From positions 1-64,000 of the forward strand of contig CAKOGX010000010.1 in assembly GCA_934045075.1 (NCBI GenBank): a stretch of 64,000 nucleotides of DNA, written 5' to 3'. Both the position numbers and the translations under genes were made by a program. A model generated the notes under the pieces. It saw nothing but the letters and a program-made list of their open reading frames with translations, did no database searches and had not been told where the DNA came from. This document shows positions 28,882 through 38,044 of the stretch, piece by piece. The stretch's first letter is position 1; each line of letters opens with the position of its first letter. This DNA is from Yponomeuta sedellus. Its lineage: Eukaryota > Arthropoda > Insecta > Lepidoptera > Yponomeutidae.

Positions 28882-28898
28882 AAAAAAAAAAAAAAAAA

Positions 28899-29027
28899 GG
28901 TTAGGTTAGGTTAGGTTAGGTTAGGTTAGGTTAGGTTAGGTTAGGTTAGGTTAGGTTAGGTTAGGTTAGGTTAGGTTAGGTTAGGTTAGGTTAGGTTAGG
29001 TTAGGTTAGGTTAGGTTAGGTTAGGTT
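28899..29027 (+). repeat. Telomeric TTAGG block
   Basis: About 26 perfect units lie between C and D. Confidence 0.97.
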
Positions 29028-29192
29028 GGGGTGCGATGCCAGATTACCTCCCCGTGTGCCCTTCCGCTTCCGTTCCCACTGATTCATTTTGAACCAGTGG
29101 GAGGGGTAAGTGGCAAGGGCCGGTGCACCCTGGGCGCTGGTCAGTAACTTCTCTTTATGGGATCTTGCTGGCCAGCGGCGAAAAATCTGGCA
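29028..29192 (+). ncRNA. HDV-like self-cleaving ribozyme at the 5' end of element D
   Basis: All helices of the B fold are present at the same offsets: P1 29028-29034/29125-29131, P2 TGCCAGAT/ATCTGGCA (29037-29044/29185-29192), P4 CGCTGG/CCAGCG, GCGAA in J4/2. The hairpin inside L3 has base changes relative to B, one of which (T to C next to ACTG) adds a pair. G29028 is the first base after the telomeric TTAGGTT. Confidence 0.82.
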
Positions 29193-29496
29193 GACGAGGG
29201 CGCCTGGGCTCTGTTCTTACAGGGGTCGGGCGGGGCTGCCCATCTGGGTATGCGTGAGCACATCGTAATCCCGACTCACCGGGACCGAGGGCCTTGCCGC
29301 TAGCGGGAAGGCTGCGAGGAGTAAACCTCTATAAAAAATCCTGGAAGTGGTACGTGCGCGGCGCTTTCCAGTACTGGGCTTAAGCCGATAAGGCCGACGT
29401 GGAGCCGAAAGGGTTAAGTCCAGGCATCGGCTGTCTGGTTCATCCAGGCAGGCGTACCGCAAACTATATCTATGATATACCGAGAAACGACGAACA
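29193..29496 (+). other. 5' leader of element D
   Basis: Noncoding, near-identical to the leader of B, including the CTGCGAGGAG...AACCTCTATAAAAAA block. The ORF1 ATG follows ACGAACA. Confidence 0.6.
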
Positions 29497-31593
29497 ATGG
29501 AATCAGCACAATTTAAACAGAAACTACCCCAGGAGGGTACCGGCACCTCCGGTGTCGGAGAATCCCTCTCCGAGCTTCTTAGCTCGGGCAGTCCCACGTA
29601 TTCTGGGGGGGACAAAATTATGCTGGATGTCGATAGGGAGAGACACGTGGAGAAGGAGAAAGATAAGGATGAGGAGAAGAAGGAGAAGGATGAGGAGAAG
29701 GAGAAGGAGATGGATGACGTGGAAAGGGAGAAGCAGCGGATTATCGCTAGCTGTTTCGCTGTTCCCGCCGTTGTAGAGCTGGAGCGGATGTCGGAGGCGG
29801 ACTATGAGTCTGACTGCTCTCAGGCTTCACAATGGTCGACGGGTTCCGCCAGAAAGAGAAAACGGGAGAGTGGTGTGACTGTTACGGCCACCAGGGGTGC
29901 GAAGAGGCCGAGGGGTAAGCGTCCTCCACTGGATGAAAGTGTGGACCTCACGAAGCCCCCGCCGGTTACACGGACGTCTCTTAGCCTCCCCGCTCCAGAA
30001 GAACTTGCGGAGCACATGAGGCACCAACCAACAGCTGATCTCGGGGCTCAAGTTAGCGAGAAAATGACAGTGGTTGAGTCGATCGCGGCGAAGTCGACGA
30101 ATCTCAAAGGATTCTTAGTGAGGGAGCTGCGAGTTGCGGCAAGAACCACCAGGGCAGCCATGGAAGAAATGGCGCAGAGGACAAGCTCAGAGAGAGAGCA
30201 GCGGCTTGAAAGCGAAAACGCCTGTCTGCGCGCTCAACTGGCTGCTCTCAAGACACAGGTGTCCGACCTTGCCGCCGAGGTGCAAAGCATGCGCCGGCAA
30301 GACGCCAGGAAGGTTGCCAGCCCACCCCGAGTCGCACAGCCTCAGCCCCAGGGCTCATTTTTGGAGCAGGTCGGGGAAATCATCGATGCGAAACTGGCAG
30401 CCTTCAAGGCGGAAGTTTTCCATGACCGGGTTAGCCTCTCTGCGCTGAGACTTAATGAGGCAGTTGCACCCATAACTGCTGGCAGCGAACCACTTGCAAC
30501 TGAAGCGGCCCCCGCATCTGGCGTTAAGCGGAAACCTGTGAAACGGAAGAAGAAAAAGACAGCCGATCAGAAGCCTCTTCCGGTGGAACCTCTGCCTCCA
30601 ATACCCGCGGCTTCCGCTGCATCGGCAAAGGCGCCGAACCCGAAGTCATGGGCCGAAGTGGCAGGCAAGAAAGCCAAACTCAGGAAGGCGGTGGCCAAAC
30701 AGGCGGCTCCAAAGCCTGCAAAGAAGAAGGCTAAGCAGAAGCCGAAACCGCCAAGGCCACCAAAGTCGTCGGCGGTTATGCTGACGCTTTCCAAGGATGC
30801 TGAGGTCACCTTTGCGCAGGTGATGGCCACCGCCAAAGCCAAGGTGAAGCTCACCGAATGCGGAATTGCTGACATACGGCAGAGGAAAGGCCGAAACGGA
30901 GGTATCCTGCTAGAGGTGACCGGCGCGGAAAGCGTCAGCAACGCCGATAAGCTGGCAGGACGCCTTAAAGAGGCCCTCTCGGATATGCCTGTAAAGGTGG
31001 TGCGTCCCATGAAAACTGGCGAAATCCGAGTCATGGACCTGGACGAGTCAGTAACCATAGAGGAAATTGCGGCTGCAGTCGCTGCCAAGGGCGGCTGTAG
31101 TGCCGACGATGTTAAAGTCGGCACTATACGGGCAAATGGTTACCGACTTGGTACAGCATGGGTACGCTGCCCTCTGACGGCGGTGAGAAAGGTCCTGGAG
31201 GAACCTCGACTTCGCATCGGCGACTGGGCGACTGTCCGGGTGGCGTATCTGCCAGAAAAGCCCGTCAGATGCTACCGATGCCTAGAGACCGGGCACGTAA
31301 GGGACGGGTGCAAGAGCACAATCGACAGAAGCAGCGTCTGCTTCAAGTGCGGAGAACCAGGCCACAAAGCCGCAACGTGCCTTGCCCCACCTAAGTGCCC
31401 CCTCTGCGCAGATCGCGGACAGCGCGCCGACCATAAGATGGGTCAGAGCTGCGCCGCCCCTCCAAGAAAAGGCAATAAGAAAAGAGGAAAGCAGGCCTCT
31501 CGTATTTCCAAAGCCGCAGTGGGAGACTTGGTGTCGCCGAGTCAGCCGGGCCCAAGCTCGGAGCCGGAGGGAAGTCAGGCTTTAAATTCGTAG
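29497..31593 (+). CDS. ORF1 of element D: Gag-like zinc-knuckle protein
   Basis: 698 aa, the closest relative in the window of B ORF1. It has the N-terminal LPQEGT/GESL/YSGG motif, a Lys/Glu-rich stretch at about 45-85, coiled-coil-like heptads near 225-265, a basic Lys-rich middle, a conserved domain (FAQVMATAKAKVKL to GTAWVRCPL), two CX2CX4HX4C knuckles (CYRCLETGH, CFKCGEPGH) and CPLCAD. The final codons are GCU UUA AAU UCG UAG. U UUA AAU is an in-frame -1 slippery heptamer, and ORF2 lies in exactly that -1 frame. Confidence 0.9.
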   Translation: MESAQFKQKLPQEGTGTSGVGESLSELLSSGSPTYSGGDKIMLDVDRERHVEKEKDKDEEKKEKDEEKEKEMDDVEREKQRIIASCFAVPAVVELERMSEADYESDCSQASQWSTGSARKRKRESGVTVTATRGAKRPRGKRPPLDESVDLTKPPPVTRTSLSLPAPEELAEHMRHQPTADLGAQVSEKMTVVESIAAKSTNLKGFLVRELRVAARTTRAAMEEMAQRTSSEREQRLESENACLRAQLAALKTQVSDLAAEVQSMRRQDARKVASPPRVAQPQPQGSFLEQVGEIIDAKLAAFKAEVFHDRVSLSALRLNEAVAPITAGSEPLATEAAPASGVKRKPVKRKKKKTADQKPLPVEPLPPIPAASAASAKAPNPKSWAEVAGKKAKLRKAVAKQAAPKPAKKKAKQKPKPPRPPKSSAVMLTLSKDAEVTFAQVMATAKAKVKLTECGIADIRQRKGRNGGILLEVTGAESVSNADKLAGRLKEALSDMPVKVVRPMKTGEIRVMDLDESVTIEEIAAAVAAKGGCSADDVKVGTIRANGYRLGTAWVRCPLTAVRKVLEEPRLRIGDWATVRVAYLPEKPVRCYRCLETGHVRDGCKSTIDRSSVCFKCGEPGHKAATCLAPPKCPLCADRGQRADHKMGQSCAAPPRKGNKKRGKQASRISKAAVGDLVSPSQPGPSSEPEGSQALNS
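31579..31593 (+). promoter_or_regulatory. Probable -1 ribosomal frameshift site, U UUA AAU
   Basis: The heptamer fits X XXY YYZ in the ORF1 frame and lies just 5' of the TAG at 31591-31593. Slippage by -1 reads on as ..FKFVAPLKILQGN into ORF2 with no stop. The site is absent in B, where a TAA falls at the same place, and imperfect in C. Confidence 0.65.
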
Positions 31594-34500
31594 CCCCACT
31601 TAAAATCCTCCAGGGCAACCTTAATCACTGCCGCAGGGCACAGGACCTGCTACTGCAGACCCTCGCGGAGCATAAGGTTGCCCTGGCGATTGTCGCGGAG
31701 CCCTACAGGGTAGCTGTTCATCCCCGCTGGTTCGGGGATGACAAAAACTCGGTAGCGGCGTATTGGGGAGGAGGAGAAGGGTCTCCGCCATGCTCCCTGC
31801 TAGAGAGGGGATCGGGCTTCGTTGCTATTCTATGGGGCTCAATAGCAGTCATCGGCTGCTACATCTCACCCAACGTCAGCCTGGCGGTGTTCGAGGCGTA
31901 CTTGGACCGGCTCGCAGCATGTGTCCGCCGCTGCCAGCCTCGCCCGGTTCTTGTTCTCGGGGACCTCAACGCTCACGCACGTGCGTGGGGTGGGCCCCGG
32001 GACGAGCCCAAGGGGGAGGCCGTCCTAGATTGGGCGGCGTGCCTGAACCTTGGGCTCCTAAACCGGGGGAATACCAGTACCTGTGTGCGCTGGCAGGGAG
32101 AGTCGATAGTAGACCTGTCCTGGGCATCCCCGTCGGCGGGCGCCATGGTGTCGGACTGGCGGGTAGCGGAGGAGCTGCTGACGCTGTCGGACCACCACTA
32201 TATTTTTATGAACGTGGCGGTGCGTTCCGGCCAAGGAGCGCAGAGCAGCGATATCACACGATCCAGACGCTGGGCACTACGGAAGCTCAACCGGGACCTG
32301 CTTGTGGCCGCCGCGAACTCCGCAGCGTGGGTGGAGCCACCGGTCACTGCCGACGCGGAGGCAGAGACAGCATGGTTCCGGGAGAGGATGGTGCAGATCT
32401 GTGATGCTGCAATGCCTCGGACACGGCCAGTCGAGCGCACCGCTACCTACTGGTGGTCTGACAGTCTGGCAGAAACGCGGGCATCGTGCATCGCAGCCAG
32501 AAGAGCCTACCTGCGAAGCCGGAGGCGGCGACAAGCTTCCTCTGAGGAGAGGCAGGCAGCGTATGCCGCGTATCGGGAGGCCACCACGACCTTCCAAGCG
32601 GCTGTCGCGGACGCGAAGGAGAGGGCGCACCGCGAACTTGTCGACAGCCTAAACGAGGACCCATGGGGGCGTCCGTACAAAATGGTACTGGACAAGCTCA
32701 GACCGTGGGTCCCTCCGTTAACGGAGACCCTGGAGCCTGGTCTCGTGGTCAAGGTGATAGACACTCTGTTCCCGCGAAATGTCGACAGCCCGCCGGGCCT
32801 TCCGTGCACGAGAACAACGCCGCCTCCCTGGCCGGAGAACGCGGACGTCGGTAAGGAGGAACTGGGGCGAGCCGTGAGACGCCTGGCAGTGCGGAACACC
32901 GCCCCAGGCCCCGATGGAATACCAGGTCGCGCCTGGGTGCTCGCGCTGGGCGTCCTCGGTGAGCGGTTCCAGGACCACCTCAGCAACTGCCTGAAGACTG
33001 GGTGCTTTCCGTCGGAGTGGAAGCGGGCGCGGCTGGTTCTACTTAGAAAAGAGGGCAGACCGGCGGACTCACCATCGGCATACCGGCCTATCTGCCTGCT
33101 CGAAGAGGCGGGCAAGTTGTTTGAGCGAGTGGTGGCGGAGCGTATAAACCTCCATCTGTGGAGCGTCGGTCCAGGCTTATCGGACTGCCAGTTTGGCTTT
33201 CGACACGGGCGCTCCACAGTGGACGCAATCCTTCGTGTCCGCTCTATTGCGCAGGAGGCGGTGTCCCAGGGCAGGGTGGTGCTTGCAGTTAGTTTGGACA
33301 TTGTGAACGCATTTAACTCCCTGCCCTGGAAGGCGATCAGAGAGGCTCTCATCCACCACAACTTGCCCGTCTATCTGCGGAGCGTCATCGACGACTATTT
33401 CCGGGACCGCAGCATAGAGTACACTGGCCGTGACAGGGCTTCGCACAGCCGGGACATGTACTGCGGGGTCCCACAGGGGTCGGTCCTGGGGCCACTCCTG
33501 TGGAACCTCGCGTACGATGTGGTTCTGCGAATCACTCTCCCCGTCGGTGTACGGCTGGTTTGCTACGCCGACGACACGCTTGTCCTGGCCGAGGGCGACG
33601 ACTTCAGCCGCACATCTCGCGTCGCTGAGTGTGGTGTCGCATGCGTGATCCGCAAAATCCGAGCCCTAGGGCTACAGGTAGCCCCGCAGAAGACCGAAGC
33701 CTTATGGTTTCATGACCTCCCTAGGGGCTCGGAACCGCCTAGCTCTACGATTCGCGTCGGAGACACTGCGGTCCAGGTGGGGAAATATATGAAATACCTC
33801 GGCATCGTTCTGGACGGCCGTTGGGAGTTCGTCGAGCACTTCGACCGTCTGGTCCCCCGGATCGAGAAGGTAGCGGGTGCCCTTCACCGTATCCTGCCTA
33901 ATCTTGGGGGGCCGCGGGAGAGTGTTCGGCGACTCTACTCGGGGGTCGTGCGGTCCATGGCCCTATATGGAGCGCCAATATGGGCGGATGAGCTGGCCGG
34001 CAATCGCGCATGCAGAGCTAAACTGCTTAGCGTGCAGCGCCGGCTAGCCATATGGGTGGCGCGCGGGTACCGCACGATCTCCCACGAAGCGGCAGGTCTA
34101 CTAGCGAGACTTCCCCCCCTGGATATCCTGGCGTCAATGGACGCGAAAGTGTACAGGGAGCTTCATCACATACGTGAGGACGGACAGGATTTGCCTCCCA
34201 GAGCGGTAGCCCTGATGCGCCAATCGGCACATGTCGAAGCGCTCGAAGAGTGGCGAGCCCGACTGCAGGAGCCGGCTAGTCAACGGCAGAGAGTCGTGGG
34301 GGCGGTCCTGCCCGTCTTCCATGAGTGGATGAGTCGCGCCGACGGCCAGATAACCTACCGGTTGACGCAGATGCTCACCGGACACGGGTGTTTTGGCGAG
34401 TACCTGCACAGGATTGGAAAGGAGGAGTCACCCAGATGCCACCACTGTAACTCCACCACTGATGACGCCCAACACACCTTGGAGGTCTGCCCCGCGTGGC

Positions 34501-34733
34501 AATCGCAGCGACTCGACCTAGTTGCTGCGATCGGAGCAGACCTCCAGCTGCCTGCCGTAGTAGCGGCCATGATACAAGGCAAGTCACAGTGGGACGCAAT
34601 GGCCGCCTTTTGCGAGTCAGTTATGACTCAAAAGGAGGCGGCAGAAAGAGAGAGGGAAAAGGCCGACCCCGCAAGGAGGCGGAGGCGCAGAGGCGGCGCA
34701 AATCAACCCCGCCCTGGCCAAAATGCCCTGTAG
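31590..34733 (+). CDS. ORF2 of element D: endonuclease-reverse transcriptase, SART-like
   Basis: About 1047 aa in the -1 frame relative to ORF1, open from the overlap to the TAG in the first 75 bp repeat. The first GTG-type start (31887) would delete the endonuclease N terminus, so that is not the real start. Endonuclease: QGNLNHC, AEPYRV, GDLNAHA, SDHHY. RT: SLDIVNAFN, GVPQGS, YADD, YLGIVLD. C-terminal CHHCNS...H...C zinc motif and Arg-rich tail. Confidence 0.9.
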   Translation, partial: VAPLKILQGNLNHCRRAQDLLLQTLAEHKVALAIVAEPYRVAVHPRWFGDDKNSVAAYWGGGEGSPPCSLLERGSGFVAILWGSIAVIGCYISPNVSLAVFEAYLDRLAACVRRCQPRPVLVLGDLNAHARAWGGPRDEPKGEAVLDWAACLNLGLLNRGNTSTCVRWQGESIVDLSWASPSAGAMVSDWRVAEELLTLSDHHYIFMNVAVRSGQGAQSSDITRSRRWALRKLNRDLLVAAANSAAWVEPPVTADAEAETAWFRERMVQICDAAMPRTRPVERTATYWWSDSLAETRASCIAARRAYLRSRRRRQASSEERQAAYAAYREATTTFQAAVADAKERAHRELVDSLNEDPWGRPYKMVLDKLRPWVPPLTETLEPGLVVKVIDTLFPRNVDSPPGLPCTRTTPPPWPENADVGKEELGRAVRRLAVRNTAPGPDGIPGRAWVLALGVLGERFQDHLSNCLKTGCFPSEWKRARLVLLRKEGRPADSPSAYRPICLLEEAGKLFERVVAERINLHLWSVGPGLSDCQFGFRHGRSTVDAILRVRSIAQEAVSQGRVVLAVSLDIVNAFNSLPWKAIREALIHHNLPVYLRSVIDDYFRDRSIEYTGRDRASHSRDMYCGVPQGSVLGPLLWNLAYDVVLRITLPVGVRLVCYADDTLVLAEGDDFSRTSRVAECGVACVIRKIRALGLQVAPQKTEALWFHDLPRGSEPPSSTIRVGDTAVQVGKYMKYLGIVLDGRWEFVEHFDRLVPRIEKVAGALHRILPNLGGPRESVRRLYSGVVRSMALYGAPIWADELAGNRACRAKLLSVQRRLAIWVARGYRTISHEAAGLLARLPPLDILASMDAKVYRELHHIREDGQDLPPRAVALMRQSAHVEALEEWRARLQEPASQRQRVVGAVLPVFHEWMSRADGQITYRLTQMLTGHGCFGEYLHRIGKEESPRCHHCNSTTDDAQHTLEVCPAWQSQRLDLVAAIGADLQLPAVVAAMIQGKSQWDAMAAFCESVMTQKEAAEREREKADPARRRRRRGGANQPRPGQNAL

Positions 34734-34875
34734 TCATGGGCTTAGAATAAGACTACGGTATCCCCTGCCTGTCGTAGGAGCCGACTAAAAGGGGGACCAG
34801 CCCTGTAGTCCCGGGCTTAGAATAGGGCTACGGTATCTCCTGCCTGTCGTAAGAGGCGACTAAAAGGAGACTCCG
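34726..34875 (+). repeat. 75 bp tandem repeat x2 spanning the ORF2 stop of element D
   Basis: Copies start at 34726 and 34801 (CCCTGTAGTC). Same structure and internal differences as in B, so the duplication predates the split of B and D. Confidence 0.9.
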
Positions 34876-35174
34876 GGGTCGTAGGTGGTGAGAGTGGGGG
34901 CTCGAGCCACCGGTCCAAGCGACCCCGTGGAGGCGGCGGTGTGTGGTGGCCGCACACTGCCGTTCGGTGAGGCTGCCCCGGCATAGCCGGTTTCGAGGAC
35001 GGGTGCATAAAGCACAGTGCGCGAGGGCTCCGGTGTGTTCATTGAGATCCCGGAGCCCTCCTCCACACGCACTGAGGGGGCCACCGGGGGGGTTTTAGTT
35101 GGTAAAAATCCAACATAACCCGGCTTTCCCCCCAGAAAGTCGGGTATCTTTCTGAAGATTTCCCCCCCGTCAAC
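34876..35174 (+). other. 3' UTR of element D with terminal fold
   Basis: Noncoding, very similar to B. CGGGGGGG (35085-35092) pairs with CCCCCCCG (35162-35169) around GUUUUAGU. Confidence 0.75.
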
Positions 35175-35192
35175 AAAAAAAAAAAAAAAAAA

Positions 35193-35206
35193 GGTTAGGT
35201 TAGGTT
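35193..35206 (+). repeat. Telomeric TTAGG block
   Basis: Only about two and a half units separate D from E. Confidence 0.95.
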
Positions 35207-35686
35207 TCCGTGTGGAGTTTCTGGTCTCCCATCGGACGCGTCCCCAGGTGGCGGATAGGGGAACGCCCTCCAGATATGGGGGGTACCGGCTTCGGCCGGC
35301 GCGGACCAAAACCAGGTGGGGGGACATCCAGTGGCAATCTGCTGCTGGATGTCCGGCGGGGCCCAATTTGGGCTTCGCACTTGGCGGCGGGCCCGGTATG
35401 TGCGCTTGCGTAGCTACCGGGCAGGCTTCGGCCACCGTCGGCAAACCCGGAGTCCCACACTGAGTGGGACCGGGGGCTTTCGGGCTGCGAGGAGACAACC
35501 TCTATAAAAAACCTCAATCCTCGGCGCTGGGGCACGTGGCGTCGGGGTGCTCGCAAGAGCGGCTGGGGAGGTCATCAGCCACTAGCGGCCAAACCTGCAG
35601 GCTTAGTGCTGGCCCTGGGTTCTAGCCCCAAAAAGAGCACCCGCGTCGTGTTGGGAAAGCGGCGCGTGTAACCTCCCACGAAAAAC
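35207..35686 (+). other. 5' UTR of element E
   Basis: Noncoding. The first 130 nt can form an interleaved CTGGT/ACCAG and TGGAG/CTCCA pairing around a CCGGCTTCGGCCGG hairpin, reminiscent of the ribozyme layout in B and D but much less clear. GCTGCGAGGAGACAACCTC TATAAAAAA lies at about 35483-35510. Confidence 0.5.
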
Positions 35687-38041
35687 ATGAAGTCGACCGG
35701 AAAAAAGTTATTACCCCAGGAGGGTACCTGCTCAGCAGGAGAATCCCTCCCCGGCGCCACATCGGCGCCGGGCTGCCCCTCGTACTCTGGGGGGGGCAAC
35801 CTCGACTCTTACTCCTTGAGGCCGGGCGCCTCAAGTGAGTCTCCTACTGCCACGGGTAGTTTTGCCGCTCCTTGCGCCACAAGTGGCGTTGGAAGCGGCA
35901 AGGTCGTGGCAGACCGTGCGGACATACGTCCGCGAAGCCCCATCGTATCGGGGGCGGGGGGCGTTTACCGCTCTACCCGGTCCCGGTCGATGGCAGACCT
36001 GGCGCGCCTTACGGACGCCGATCTGCGCGCGGAGGGGAGCCGACCTGGCTCCTGTAAGGGCTCGACGTCGAGCGTGGAGGCGATGGACTCTACCAGCGTC
36101 TCCGCACTCGACGGGCGAGTGTGGAGAAAGAGAAAGCCCGAGAGCGCGGCTCTCGGCTCCGACTCGGGGTCAGGGGGGGAGGAGCACCCTCCCAAAGTCG
36201 CGGCCAAGGAGCCGCGACTATCCCAGGGACGGCCCTTCACGGCGAGGAGCGCCTTCGTGAGGGGCCAGAGGGCCGAGAAGGAGCAGAGAGCCGAGCAAAG
36301 GCTCGAGGAGCTGGACGCGGAACTCCGGGAGGTCCGCGCCCGCAACTTCGGAGCTGATGGGGTCTCCGAGTCCGAGGCGTCTCAGCCTGTCCGCGCCGAC
36401 AAGACCGCTTCTGACCTGATGCTTCAGGTCAGAAGCAGCGTGGACATGGTGGAATCGGTGTCCAAGGGTTCAAAGAACCTGAAGGGCACCTTCCAGAGGC
36501 GCCTCAACGACGCTGCGGCCTCAATCCGGGAGGCGGCGGAGGCTTTTTATAGCCGCACCGCCTCCGAGGAAACGAGGGTCCTGCAGGCGAGCAACGCCCG
36601 CCTCCAGAAGGAGGTAGAGGAGCTCCGTAAAGAGCTCACCGAGCTGCGGGCGGAGCTTGGGAGACCCCGGCAGGCAGTGGCCTCAGCCCCTGCCAATACC
36701 CCCGAAACGGGCGCGGGATCCCCCTCGAGGGAGGAGGCTCTTGGTCGCAGCCTGGTGTCGCAGATCGGGGCGATGCTTAATGCTCGCCTCGCCTCGATTG
36801 AGGACCGGCTCCTCCCGGAGCCTCGCTTGCGGCCGCCTCTCGCCGCAGACAGAAGGGCAGGCCGGACCTCGACCGAGGCTGTGACACCGGTGCCGGCCCC
36901 CCCTGTTAAACCGCCCGCAGCCTCGGATGGGAAACAGGGTAAAACCCAAAAGGCCGGGGCCCACCAGCGTGGGCCAACCGTAGCCCCTAGGCCTGCCGTA
37001 GGGGGCACGCCGATGCCGGCACCAGGGGCGGCCCCCAGGAAGCCGTGCCCACTGCCGCCGCCGCCACGATCCATGGAGGAGCCATGGAACGTGGTGGCCC
37101 GGCGCGGCCGGAGAAAGAAGAAGGGCGCTACGGTGCCACTGCCGGCGGCGACTCCTGCGCCTAGAGCTGCGCCTCGAGCTGCGCCTGATGCGCCTAAGTT
37201 GCGCCCGCCTCGCTCGTCAGCCGTCGTGCTGACCTTGCAGCCGAGCGCTGGGGAGCGGGGGGTGACGTACGCCTCGGTGCTGGCCGAGGCCAAAGCGCGG
37301 GTGGATCTGGCGGCTTTGGGGATCGAGGGCCTCAAATTCCGCACTGGGGCTACTGGTGCCCGCATCTTGGAGGTGCCGGGCACCACCAGTGCGGACAAAG
37401 CGGACTCCCTAGCCGCAAAGCTGCGGGAGGCCCTCAGGGACGAAGACGTTCGGGTCTCCAGGCCGACGAAGTGCGCGGAGATGCGCATCGTTGGTCTGGA
37501 CGACTCGACATCCAAGGCGGAGGCGGTCGCGGCGGTGGCAAAGGCCGGAGGCTGCACCCCGGACGCAATAAGGTCCGGAGAGATCAGTCGGGGCCCATCC
37601 GGGATGGGCTCCATGTGGCTGAGCTGCCCCGTCGCGGCCGCCAAGAAGGTGCTGGGCGGGGGTCGCCTCCTCGTGGGTTGGACCTCTGTGCAGGTGAAAC
37701 TGCTCGAGGCCCGACCCATGAGGTGCTTCCGGTGCCTGGAGCACGGGCACGTGGGAGCCAAGTGCCCCGGCACAGACCGCAGCGGGTTGTGTTTTCGCTG
37801 CGGGAAGCCGGGGCACAAGGCGGCCCAATGCACCGCCGCCGAGCCGCACTGCATTTTGTGCGCCGCGGCCGGCGGTTCGCCGGTGGACCACCCCTTGGGG
37901 AGCAAGGCGTGTCCAGCCTCGCTCCCCAAGAGGCGGGGTCGAAAAAGGGGGGGGCGGAAGCGCAGCGATGGCCTGAGGGTCCCCTCGCAGCCTTCTCGGC
38001 GGCCAGCGCCGCAACGGGAGGATTCCATGGACACTGCGTAG
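35687..38041 (+). CDS. ORF1 of element E: Gag-like zinc-knuckle protein
   Basis: 784 aa. N-terminal LPQEGT/GESL/YSGG motif, a Ser/Gly-rich first 150 residues, a heptad-rich region at about 300-330 (LQASNARLQKEVEELRKEL), and a long Pro/Ala/Arg-rich linker at about 340-500. The conserved domain (TYASVLAEAKARVDL to MWLSCPVAAAKKV) follows, then two CX2CX4HX4C knuckles (CFRCLEHGH, CFRCGKPGH) and CILCAA. It ends in two tandem in-frame TAG codons (38039-38044) directly before the ORF2 ATG. Confidence 0.9.
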   Translation: MKSTGKKLLPQEGTCSAGESLPGATSAPGCPSYSGGGNLDSYSLRPGASSESPTATGSFAAPCATSGVGSGKVVADRADIRPRSPIVSGAGGVYRSTRSRSMADLARLTDADLRAEGSRPGSCKGSTSSVEAMDSTSVSALDGRVWRKRKPESAALGSDSGSGGEEHPPKVAAKEPRLSQGRPFTARSAFVRGQRAEKEQRAEQRLEELDAELREVRARNFGADGVSESEASQPVRADKTASDLMLQVRSSVDMVESVSKGSKNLKGTFQRRLNDAAASIREAAEAFYSRTASEETRVLQASNARLQKEVEELRKELTELRAELGRPRQAVASAPANTPETGAGSPSREEALGRSLVSQIGAMLNARLASIEDRLLPEPRLRPPLAADRRAGRTSTEAVTPVPAPPVKPPAASDGKQGKTQKAGAHQRGPTVAPRPAVGGTPMPAPGAAPRKPCPLPPPPRSMEEPWNVVARRGRRKKKGATVPLPAATPAPRAAPRAAPDAPKLRPPRSSAVVLTLQPSAGERGVTYASVLAEAKARVDLAALGIEGLKFRTGATGARILEVPGTTSADKADSLAAKLREALRDEDVRVSRPTKCAEMRIVGLDDSTSKAEAVAAVAKAGGCTPDAIRSGEISRGPSGMGSMWLSCPVAAAKKVLGGGRLLVGWTSVQVKLLEARPMRCFRCLEHGHVGAKCPGTDRSGLCFRCGKPGHKAAQCTAAEPHCILCAAAGGSPVDHPLGSKACPASLPKRRGRKRGGRKRSDGLRVPSQPSRRPAPQREDSMDTA

Positions 38042-38044
38042 TAG

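Larger units (their letters stand above)
24395..28898 (+). mobile_element. Element C: 5'-truncated SART-like retrotransposon
   Basis: Telomeric repeats run straight into the middle of ORF1 at 24395, the classic result of incomplete reverse transcription. ORF2, the 3' UTR with fold and a 17 nt poly(A) (28882-28898) are complete. It is related to but clearly diverged from B and D. The missing 5' end makes it a dead-on-arrival copy. Confidence 0.92.
29028..35192 (+). mobile_element. Element D: complete SART-like telomeric non-LTR retrotransposon
   Basis: 6.16 kb with the same plan as B: ribozyme, leader, ORF1, ORF2 in the -1 frame, 75 bp repeat twice, terminal fold, 18 nt poly(A). B and D form one subfamily but differ throughout, so they are not a recent segmental duplication of each other. 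Confidence 0.92.

Noticed and set aside
31887..34733. GTG at 31887 as the true start of D ORF2
   Set aside because: The frame is open and conserved for about 90 codons upstream, including essential endonuclease residues (QGNLNHC, AEPYR).
35207..35330. HDV-like ribozyme at the 5' end of E
   Set aside because: Some interleaved pairing is possible (CTGGT/ACCAG, TGGAG/CTCCA), but P3 and a clear catalytic strand could not be placed, so it is not listed as a ribozyme.
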